From: Ventricola sp017626895
GTDB taxonomy: Bacteria > Bacillota > Clostridia > Christensenellales > Aristaeellaceae
DNA length: 15,502 nt
Assembly: GCA_017626895.1 (NCBI GenBank)
Contig: JAGAHV010000274.1
Coordinates: forward strand, 1-15,502
Reading direction: 5' to 3'
The notes beneath the pieces were generated by a model. That model was not told where the DNA came from. It was given only the letters and a program-made list of their open reading frames with translations, and made no database searches. Position 1 is the first letter of the stretch; each line of letters begins with the position of its first letter. This document shows positions 1 through 6,800 of the stretch, piece by piece. The translations under genes and the position numbers were made by a program.

Positions 1-460
1 CCTTAAAGCTCTGAGCGACCTCTTTGGCCTTCCGCTTGTACGAAAGGTTGTAGAAAGTCTTCGGCGCGTTCATCGTCAGGACGATTCCCACATCCACCTT
101 ACCTGTGAAGTAATTGGAATAATCATCATAGGATAACGCGCAAAAATGCAGCCGCTCGATCAGGCCATGAACCTGGCTGGTGATGTCGCCCAGATAGATC
201 GGAGAGCCGATGATCAGCGCATCAGCAGCGAAGATGCGGTCTATCACAGGCGAGAGGTCGTCCTTCCAGAAACATTTACACCGTTCTCCGCCCTTTCGCT
301 TACACGCCATGCAGCTCCGGCATCCTGTGTAGGTCAAATCGTAGAGGTCTATGTACTCCGTCTCCGCGCCGACCGACTCCGCGCCCTTCTCCGCTTCCTT
401 CAGCATCAGGGCTGTGTTCCAGTTCTTACGCGGGGAACCATTCAGTATGATTGTTTTCAT
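1..460 (-). CDS. Flavodoxin-fold NAD(P)H-dependent FMN reductase / iron-sulfur flavoprotein-like, partial (C-terminus outside window)
   Basis: About 153 residues are visible from the ATG at 460; the frame is still open at base 1. The start MKTIILNGSPRK, followed by NTALML, is the FMN phosphate-binding loop of the NADPH-dependent FMN reductase/flavodoxin-like superfamily. A cysteine cluster follows (Cys47, 50, 53, 61 and 63; pattern CxxCxxC, then CxC), as in Bacillota flavoproteins related to iron-sulfur flavoproteins. Next comes the conserved stretch ADALIIGSPIYLGDITSQV, typical of the second FMN-binding segment. The likely role is cytosolic electron transfer or reduction by bound FMN, possibly with a metal or Fe-S site; the substrate is unknown. 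The ATG shares one base with the upstream rhodanese stop (TAATG), so it is the last visible member of a coupled operon. The superfamily is clear; the presence of a cluster is inference. Confidence 0.85.
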   Translation of the reverse strand, partial: MKTIILNGSPRKNWNTALMLKEAEKGAESVGAETEYIDLYDLTYTGCRSCMACKRKGGERCKCFWKDDLSPVIDRIFAADALIIGSPIYLGDITSQVHGLIERLHFCALSYDDYSNYFTGKVDVGIVLTMNAPKTFYNLSYKRKAKEVAQSFK

Positions 461-753
461 TATCGTTCCACTTCTCCTTTATACCCGTTGATCCCACCGA
501 TGCTCTTCACAGTGTATCCCATCCGTTTCAGTATTCCCGCCGCCCGCTTGCTTCGACTTCCTCGCAGACAGTAGAGGAACAGCGGTGCGGTCTTGGGGAG
601 GGTGGTGCTGGCGATTGCGGACAATGGCACGTTCACCGCACCGGGAATATGGCCAGAGCGGAACTCATCCGCTTCCCGGACATCGACCAGGATAGCTCCG
701 GAGGTGGCGCGGTACTCTTCCAAGCCTTTATTGATGTTTCCGAATAGGATCAT
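460..753 (-). CDS. Single-domain rhodanese-like protein
   Basis: This is a complete 97-residue protein, the usual size of a stand-alone rhodanese domain (GlpE/PspE class). It shows ILVDVREADEF, then SGHIPGAVNVPL, then the active-site loop YCLRGSRS with the catalytic cysteine at residue 62, and a final MGYTVKSIGGINGY. These are the canonical family blocks. Known members move sulfane sulfur through a cysteine persulfide or act as thiol/redox carriers in the cytosol. No signal peptide is visible. The ATG overlaps the stop of the upstream flavodoxin gene by four bases (ATGA) and has a GGGAGG ribosome site. Its own stop overlaps the next start by one base. This packing implies translational coupling and a shared function with the flanking flavoproteins, possibly sulfur or thiol redox chemistry; that link is inferred. 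Confidence 0.92.
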   Translation of the reverse strand: MILFGNINKGLEEYRATSGAILVDVREADEFRSGHIPGAVNVPLSAIASTTLPKTAPLFLYCLRGSRSKRAAGILKRMGYTVKSIGGINGYKGEVER

Positions 754-1136
754 GCTTTCCTCCCGAACTCCCGCGCTGCCTCGACTCTGCCCTTGATGTG
801 AAGCATGTGGGCATAGAAGTACTCGTCAGACACATGGACGCCTTTTGCTCTCAGCAGCTTCTTCAACGCCAGCACTGTCCTCCGTGACCAGTTGGATGTC
901 GTAAAGAGTATCACATAGCCGACCTTTGAGGCATCCAGCTTTTCAGCATACTCTTTCAGCTCCGGAGCCATGATATTGGCGTAAGGCGCACCGCCCAGGA
1001 AGAGGATATCAACACGCTCCTTCAATTCCGGCTCATCTGTGATAGACACAGCCTTCACGCCCGCGCCGTCCGCAATCGCCTCTGCGATGATTTTTGTGTT
1101 CCCCAGCTTGGAGAAATAGCGTACTGCTTTGGTCAT
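750..1136 (-). CDS. Flavodoxin-like protein
   Basis: This is a 128-residue protein starting MTKAVRYFSKLGNTKIIAEA. The SKLGNT segment after a first beta strand is the FMN phosphate-binding loop of flavodoxins (usual form SxTGNT). VDILFLGGAPYANIMAPEL and GYVILFTTSNWSRRTVLAL match the later flavodoxin strands and the loops around the isoalloxazine ring. Length is normal to slightly short for a flavodoxin. An ATG six codons upstream (1154) lies inside the acetyltransferase gene. I chose 1136 because it forms an ATGA overlap with the acetyltransferase stop and starts at the family's usual N-terminus. It probably carries electrons in the cytosol, and its partner may be the other flavoprotein or the rhodanese of the same operon (inference). 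Confidence 0.88.
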   Translation of the reverse strand: MTKAVRYFSKLGNTKIIAEAIADGAGVKAVSITDEPELKERVDILFLGGAPYANIMAPELKEYAEKLDASKVGYVILFTTSNWSRRTVLALKKLLRAKGVHVSDEYFYAHMLHIKGRVEAAREFGRKA

Positions 1137-1687
1137 CGTCCTGTTCCCTTCCACTCTCTCTTCAAGATCGCATACTGCACCGTATTCTCATACATCGGTG
1201 TGCCGTCCGGATTGTTGATGAAGCTCACGAATTCCAGGAACAATCCTTCACGCCGCATGCCAAGCCTCTCACACAGATGCTGGCTGGGGAGGTTCGTATC
1301 CTCGGTGTAGGCGTAGATGCGCCGCGCTCCTCGCTCGTTGAACAGATAGTCAAAGTAGGCATGGGCAGCTTCATAAGCATAGCCCTTGCCACTGTAAGCC
1401 AGATTTAGCATCCAGCACGGACTGTAATTGTCCATCACTTCGCTTTCCGGATCCGTCCCCTCCGCAAAGGAAAACAGCTCGCCGATGACCTTATTACTCT
1501 CCTTCAGAACAATCGCAAAGTACAGGTCATTTTCCGCCCGCTTTTTCATCTCCGCTTTTGCGTCTTCCAGAGAATCCAGCTTCATATTGTAAAAGCAATG
1601 TACGGCTGGCTGATGCAGATACTCGAATACGTCCTCTGCATCGGATTCCTGAAATTGGCGAAGCACCAGTCTCTCAGTCTCGATCAT
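1133..1687 (-). CDS. GNAT family N-acetyltransferase (RimJ/RimL type)
   Basis: This is a complete 184-residue protein. It opens MIETERLVLRQFQESDAEDV, the standard first strand and helix of RimJ/RimL-type acetyltransferases. It then shows KVIGELFSF, the acetyl-CoA pyrophosphate-binding segment NLAYSGKGYAYEAAHAYFDY, and the C-terminal block LCERLGMRREGLFLE. Known relatives transfer acetyl groups from acetyl-CoA to protein N-termini, amino-acid derivatives or drugs; the substrate here cannot be read from sequence. An AGGATG-type ribosome site precedes the ATG. The start lies 14 bases inside the end of the DUF1653 gene, and its stop overlaps the flavodoxin start by four bases. Its expression therefore probably depends on ribosomes coming through the damaged upstream gene, so the amber codon there could be polar on it. 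Confidence 0.93.
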   Translation of the reverse strand: MIETERLVLRQFQESDAEDVFEYLHQPAVHCFYNMKLDSLEDAKAEMKKRAENDLYFAIVLKESNKVIGELFSFAEGTDPESEVMDNYSPCWMLNLAYSGKGYAYEAAHAYFDYLFNERGARRIYAYTEDTNLPSQHLCERLGMRREGLFLEFVSFINNPDGTPMYENTVQYAILKREWKGTGR

Positions 1688-2015
1688 CTTTCACATCCTC
1701 CAGCAGATCATACAGTGCATCCTGGGATAGCACTCCGCGTTTCAAATCAGGCGGTAGCTCTCCCCTCTCATCCGCTTCATAGTCCTCCCGCCACTCGCCA
1801 GAGGTGTAATAGGCATCAAGGAGAGCGATCTTCTCCGCTTCATGAGATGTGGCAGCTTCATCGAACAGCCGCTCATACCTCTCCACCCGCTCGATACGAT
1901 CCAAGCGATAAAAGCGATGATAGGTCTTGCCATCTCTGGTGGCTTCTTCATTCCACATGGACGCAGGCCGTGTCCAAAGGCCGCCTTTGCCGTAGAGAGC
2001 ACGGTAAACGACCAT
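1674..2015 (-). CDS. DUF1653 family protein, main portion downstream of an in-frame amber codon
   Basis: This is a 113-residue open frame beginning MVVYRALYGKGGLWTRPASM, the middle of the DUF1653 domain (family pattern VVYxALYGxxGLWVRPxxMF). It runs on through DGKTYHRF and a charged, acidic helical tail. The function of DUF1653 is unknown. The first third of the domain is encoded in the same frame upstream (2126-2025) but is separated by TAG at 2024-2022. The ATG at 2015 is internal to the domain, with an AGGAG only three bases upstream, which is too close for efficient initiation but could allow restart after termination at the TAG. As it stands the gene is probably inactive, or makes a truncated protein. 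It overlaps the acetyltransferase start by 14 bases and probably leads the redox cluster. Confidence 0.75.
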   Translation of the reverse strand: MVVYRALYGKGGLWTRPASMWNEEATRDGKTYHRFYRLDRIERVERYERLFDEAATSHEAEKIALLDAYYTSGEWREDYEADERGELPPDLKRGVLSQDALYDLLEDVKDDRD

Positions 2016-2021
2016 CGGCTC

Positions 2022-2126
2022 CTAAGTCTCGCTGTGCCTCGCAATGCCGATCACCTCATACTCATTGCCTTTGAAGTGGCGGTAACGGCCGGGAAGGATC
2101 GTTTTTACAGCTTCATCGTAGGTCAT
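2022..2126 (-). pseudogene. 5' part of the DUF1653 gene, ended by TAG
   Basis: From the ATG at 2126 the frame reads MTYDEAVKTILPGRYRHF, then KGNEYEVIGIARHSET, and then hits TAG at 2024-2022. It continues in the same frame as EPMVVYRALYG. RHFKGNEYEV and the phrase ending HSET are the typical beginning of DUF1653, so one gene of about 150 codons has been interrupted with no frame change. An AGGA sits eight bases before this ATG; another ATG two codons upstream (2132) is less well spaced. One base change (CAG to TAG, or TTG to TAG) would explain the stop. A sequencing error or suppression of the stop cannot be ruled out. Confidence 0.75.
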
Positions 2127-2201
2127 ACACATATTCCTGTAAGCAAAGAGAAACCCTCCGCCCCACAAAATCCATTTGGATAAGGGATTGGAGGATATGC
2201 G

Positions 2202-3395
2202 TCACTGTGCTTCCTGTTTTCCCAGTCGGTATTCCTCTTCTGCCTGCTCGATTACAGCCTTAATCTGTTCAGGCGTAGGCAGCTGTTCCTGAATTTCTCT
2301 GATTCGCACATTGTTATATGTATCTACTCCCATCGGAGTCGTGATTCCTTGGAATGCCAACTGTACTTCTGTACGATCCATATCTTTACAAATCAACAAG
2401 CCGATTGTCTGGTTATCACTCTCTCTACGGATAAACTGATCTACAGCATTCACATAGAAGTTCAACTTCCCGGCAAACTCCGGTTCAAATGCCTTTACTT
2501 TCAATTCGAGAACTACATAACACCGCAGATAAATATGATAAAAAAGAAGATCGATCTTCCGCGTCTTGCCCGCAATCACCAATTCTTTCTGTCGTCCTAC
2601 AAAAGCCCATCCCTCACCCAGTTCGAGCAGAAAGCGGGTCATTCTTTGCTCAATAGCATCTTCCAGCGCGGTCTCATCATACTTTTGAGGTAGTGTGATG
2701 AAGCCAAGGTCGTAGTTTTCCTTCAGAAGTTCCTGGGCAAGATCACCCTGCGGTGCAGGAAGACGTTCACTGAAATTTGTCAACGCCCCACCCACTGCAT
2801 GGTAATAATCAGCCCGAATACAGTTATCCAGTGTATTGCGGCTCCACCCCTCTGTTATTGTTTTCTGTATGTAGAAAAGAGCTTCTCTTATGGATTTGCA
2901 TTTCTGCATAATCAGCACATGGTGCATCCATGGAACATACGCAAACGCCACAGGAAATGCAAATTCTGAATCAACCTGCTTCAGCTTTTCATCCTGTATT
3001 TCTGAAGCAAGCTGCTTCAGTTTTTGAGAACCTATATTGATATGCCCAGTAAGCTCCTCAAGCAACACCTTGTTTTCAGAATTTGAAGCATAAAAACTGT
3101 ACCATTGCTTCATAAACCAGAGGTTTCGTGCAGAGAATCCCTTCACCCCCGGAAAAGCAGCTTGCATATCCAAACTGACTTGCTCGACAACGCCTTTGCC
3201 CCATTTTTCTTCAGCACGTCTTATCACTAAATCTCGGCCCAATTGCCAGTTAAACAACAGTTGTTCCGAGTTTACTTTCACAGCGGCCTTAATCTGTGCT
3301 GCCTGATACCGCCTCTTTAATTCCTGAATCCAGTCGATATATTCAGCATCCATCTTCATATCATGAGTTCTAACTACATAGGGTTTCTCACTCAC
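2202..3395 (-). CDS. YhcG-like PD-(D/E)XK nuclease domain protein (DUF1016)
   Basis: This 397-residue protein has two parts. Residues about 17-190 match the DUF1016 N-terminal helical domain: YIDWIQELKRRYQAAQIKAA, FNWQLGRDLVIRR, FPGVKGFSARNLWFMKQWY, and YVPWMHHVLIMQKCK followed by TITEGWSRNTL. Residues about 235-370 form a PD-(D/E)XK nuclease fold with KIDLLFYH (Asp282), VVLELKVKAFEPE (Glu297, Lys299), GKLNFYVNAVD and TIGLLICKD. The family occurs on chromosomes and in defence or restriction neighbourhoods; the target is unknown. I chose GTG at 3395 because AAGGAGG lies ten bases upstream. The open frame extends to an ATG at 3632, but that would place the promoter inside the gene. Codon and base use are clearly more AT-rich than the neighbours, suggesting acquisition by transfer. 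No restriction-modification genes are adjacent. Confidence 0.88.
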   Translation of the reverse strand: MSEKPYVVRTHDMKMDAEYIDWIQELKRRYQAAQIKAAVKVNSEQLLFNWQLGRDLVIRRAEEKWGKGVVEQVSLDMQAAFPGVKGFSARNLWFMKQWYSFYASNSENKVLLEELTGHINIGSQKLKQLASEIQDEKLKQVDSEFAFPVAFAYVPWMHHVLIMQKCKSIREALFYIQKTITEGWSRNTLDNCIRADYYHAVGGALTNFSERLPAPQGDLAQELLKENYDLGFITLPQKYDETALEDAIEQRMTRFLLELGEGWAFVGRQKELVIAGKTRKIDLLFYHIYLRCYVVLELKVKAFEPEFAGKLNFYVNAVDQFIRRESDNQTIGLLICKDMDRTEVQLAFQGITTPMGVDTYNNVRIREIQEQLPTPEQIKAVIEQAEEEYRLGKQEAQ

Positions 3396-3452
3396 TTCTT
3401 CGCCGCCTCCTTTCCAGCCTACCTTCTGGCAAGGCATAAAATACCAGATATT

Positions 3453-3481
3453 ATTATACCCCACCCTCCCTGATTTATCAA
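3453..3481 (-). promoter_or_regulatory. Sigma-70 type promoter of the YhcG-like gene
   Basis: On the minus strand, TTGATA (3481-3476) and TATAAT (3458-3453) are separated by exactly 17 bases, a near-perfect housekeeping promoter. The predicted start of transcription, near 3446, lies about 50 bases before the GTG at 3395. The promoter may also drive the downstream DUF1653-GNAT-flavoprotein cluster, because I see no convincing terminator in the 75-base gap at 2127-2201. Confidence 0.75.
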
Positions 3482-3630
3482 CGTTTTCTTCGTTTCCGAA
3501 TGCTAAGAAAAGAATGCTTCGTTGGCCTGGAAATCCGGTTCCGCTCGTAGCGAATATTCGACTGATTCCTGAAACAGATATCAAAAGAGAAGAAGCTCGA
3601 AGTCGAATAATCATTGAAGCAAAGAAAGAC

Positions 3631-3670
3631 ATGTCCGTGTTTCAACTATAATAGCGTGAAACACGGACAT
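3631..3670. repeat. Perfect 14-bp inverted repeat with a 12-base spacer
   Basis: The left arm ATGTCCGTGTTTCA (3631-3644) is exactly complementary to the right arm TGAAACACGGACAT (3657-3670). Two further outer pairs (3628-3629 with 3672-3673) follow a single mismatch. The spacer contains a second small palindrome, CTAT-A-ATAG (3646-3654). Read on the minus strand, the hairpin lies about 135 bases after the stop of the wall protein gene and is followed by GTCTTTCTTTG. It could therefore be a weak intrinsic terminator for that operon. The tail is not a clean T-run, so an operator or the trace of a small mobile element is also possible. No second copy was seen in the window. Confidence 0.7.
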
Positions 3671-3804
3671 CTCGCTGTGTAATGACCGGAATCTGCTGTG
3701 AAAGACAGCGTTCCCTCATACAGGTCCGTCCCCTCCGAAAATCAGTCAGACAGCCTGCCTTTTCCCGACATCCTTTTCAAGCTGCCCTGGAAGGGTCATC
3801 TGAA

Positions 3805-6800
3805 TCATTTTCTCCGTTTTCTCGAGCGCACGATTCCTGTCAGAATCACCGCTCCAAGGCCCGCCACGAACAAACCTGCCCACAGAAGCAGATGTCCGTT
3901 GTCACCGGTGTCCGGAAGTGCCGGAACGGGTTCGGGAATGGTTCCGCCAAGGTAAATCGTAAACTCATTGTTGAACGTCGCAATGTTGTCATCAATGCCG
4001 ATTCCGGTGAAGACAACACGAACTTTTTCATGGGTCAGCGGGTCTACCAGGCTCGACAGCGGCAGCGTAATGGTCTGGGTTGTATTCGCGGATACCATGT
4101 CCGCATCCGTCGGCAGATAAAACATCCGTCCGGTCAACGAGTCATCTTCATACACCATGCAGCGAAGACGAATAGACTGCTCGTTATTCAGGTAATTTCC
4201 AATGGTGATCTCAAGCATCTGTTCGCCATAGTAATCCCTGTAGACCCGGTGGGACACGTTAATGTCATGGACATTGACATCCAGATCAACCGCATCGGGC
4301 GCATCAATGGCCGTGGGATACAGCAGGACGCCCTCCTCCGTGCCTTCCGCCGCCCCCGCGGCAAACAGCTGCACCGGCAGTCCCGGGATTCCGGGGAATC
4401 CGGATCCATTGGCGGCAAGGGCTCCCATGAGCAGAGGCGTCCGGGCCAGAACCATCTGCCGGCCCGAGGCATCCAGGCGATAGGTCAGCGACTGAACCGC
4501 CTGCCGCTCCAGCGGATTCCGGACCGCCTCCATGAGCGCATTCGCCTTCTTTCGCATTCCTGCCAGATCCCCTGAATCTACCAGAGCAAACAGTTCAGGG
4601 CGCTTTTCAGCCAGCGCAGAAGCGGCAATCCAGTTGGGATACGTAGATACTTCTTTCACCCGGAGCCGCAGTCTGTATTTTCCTGCCCAGTCAGAAGGAA
4701 TCTTAATGTTTCCGGAAAACCCGCCCAGAGCGCCGGGTACCAGGACATTGGTCGCAACCCGCTTGACCGATTCGGTTCCTTTGGTTTTGGATACCATGTA
4801 CCCATCGGCAACACTCAGACCGGAATTTTGCGTATTCACAATCCATTCTCTCTGCTTCGGTGAATAAATGAAGTCCTTATACCGGTAAAGTACCTTCTCA
4901 CCCTTAAGAACCGTTGTCCCGTCACTCATCACAATCCGACTGTTCTGCGGATCCAGACAGTTGGCGTACATGGTTTCAACAACCGCCTTTTCCTTCCCGT
5001 TCTCAATCAGGACTACCTCCAGGATGAACCCGCCGATTCCCATATTTCCTTCGTTCATCATGGCGATATCTGTCGTGACAAAATCTCCCTGGGTGACAAC
5101 GTTGTCCATGACAGCGGCGCCCTTCAGTACACCGACCGGTTTGAGACTGATCGGGAAACTGTACAGCGTCAGCGGTAGTGTCCCATTCATCTTTTCCTTC
5201 CCTGCATTGGGCTTCGCCGTGATATACCCCATCCCGGATTCCGTCAGAATAATATCGTAAGGAACTGACGGGTAATTCTTGCCATTATAGGGGCTCTCCG
5301 GCAGAGCAAACTCCGCGATGACAATTTCATCTGAAACAGAACCCGTGCTGCTGTCATAATACACCCCGGTAATCCGCCAGGTGACGGGATCTGACTTCTT
5401 TTCTCTCGGTGCCGTCGAGAGCCAGTACAGGTACTGCGAGGCACCCAGTGTGACTGCTCTGAAATCGCCTGACTGAATGCTTAAATCATAATCGGTATAT
5501 GTCAGGTCATAGGAGATGTTTTTCGTCCCGGCTCCCTTCTTTGGCGAAAGGTAAATGCTCTTCAGCCGTTTTTCCTCTCTGCCGTCTGCCTGCACCGTCT
5601 TGGTATAAAAGATCGTCCTGGCTCCTTTTGAATTGATGACCTCCATTTTGTCAATATCACCGGAATCAAGAGGAATCGCTTTCCGCAGCGTCCTGACAAT
5701 GACCCTTTCCGCATATTGCGGATTGGAGTAGACTTCTGTATAGGCATCCCTGTCTGACACTCCCCTGAAATCTACCGGTGCGACATTCATGTCGTAATCA
5801 AACAGTTCGATCACATGATCACCGGCCGCCTGATTCTTCGGTCTTGTGAGTGCAATGAACCCGTTGCTTCGTACGAGACGATCACCATATTGATGACCGT
5901 AATCGATAGCCGCTTTCCCAAACGGGTCACTTCTCATCTCAACAATCTCATACGGATCCCCCTGTGCACGCTGTACACTCTGATCACTTTCCAGGTCAAT
6001 GGTTGAAAGAGGATTCCCGTCATAGCTGTTCGTCCTGAAACTCACAAACCCCTTTACACCGAAAACACTGTTAAAGGCATCCACCGATCCTGTAATCGTA
6101 AGTGTATTATTGGCTCCGGTCATCGATTCAATTTTGGGATTTGTGGCGACATTATACCCTGTTCTGGAGCGATAAATGGCATAGTTATCCGACCTCTCCC
6201 CCGTCAGGGCGCCATCCCTTCCGGGATCCGGGGAGAGAATCGCCGCGTAGATCAGGTTGGACGCATATTGCTCCGCTTCCGAATAGTTGATTGACCCGCC
6301 CATGTCGAATTCATGCGGCAAATTGGGCGCCGGGGATCCGTCTTTTTCCATCTTTCTGGCGAAACATGCGACCAGCGCGATTTTCCGGCCATCCGAAAAG
6401 ACATCAAACGCATAATCATTCCCGTCCGTGCTCACCGGTGAATTCCCGTATTTGAGAACCTCTCGCTTTCCATTTTTCAGATTGAGGCAGGTAACCCGCT
6501 GGCATGTTTTCCCGTGCTCATCCGTATACGGACCGATCATAAAGGCATAGGTCTCCCCGCCTGCTTCCACCACCTTGATACCTGAAAGGGTGCTCTCAGA
6601 GTTGGTCATCACCTTTTTGGCGGCCGGTGCCAGCTGCGAATATGTTTCAGGCGTCATCTCCACCGAACGGACAGATTTCTCTTTTTCTGCCGCATAAGCG
6701 GTCAGAAAGTTAAAGAAGGAATACCCCGCTGCCTCTTTATAGTTCTTATAAATCTCGATATTATTCATTGACCAGATGATCTGGGAATACGTGATAAAAA

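Larger units (their letters stand above)
3396..3804. other. Intergenic region between the wall protein gene and the YhcG-like gene
   Basis: About 410 bases without a recognisable gene. They hold the YhcG promoter (3453-3481), the ribosome site of its GTG start, and a perfect 14-bp inverted repeat (3631-3670). The part from about 3671 to 3804 follows the stop of the wall protein gene, and I see nothing in it. A plus-strand open frame, with an ATG at 3514 and a TAA at 3650-3652, matches no family I know. Confidence 0.6.

Noticed and set aside
2127..2201. Small hairpin ATCC-AAAT-GGAT followed by TTT, considered as a terminator for the YhcG-like gene
   Set aside because: The stem is only four or five base pairs with few Ts, which is too weak to call.
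3396..3632. N-terminal extension of the YhcG-like reading frame to an ATG at 3632
   Set aside because: It has no resemblance to the family, contains the near-consensus promoter, and its ATG lies in the left arm of the inverted repeat. The GTG at 3395 has a good ribosome site.
3514..3652. Plus-strand frame of about 45 codons starting MLRWPGNPVPL and ending in the inverted repeat
   Set aside because: No family recognised, weak ribosome site, and it overlaps regulatory sequence. It could be a gene remnant but there is no support.
3682..4575. Long plus-strand open frame opposite the wall protein C-terminus
   Set aside because: Composition (Arg, His and Gln rich) and lack of any motif show it is the antisense shadow of the large surface protein gene.
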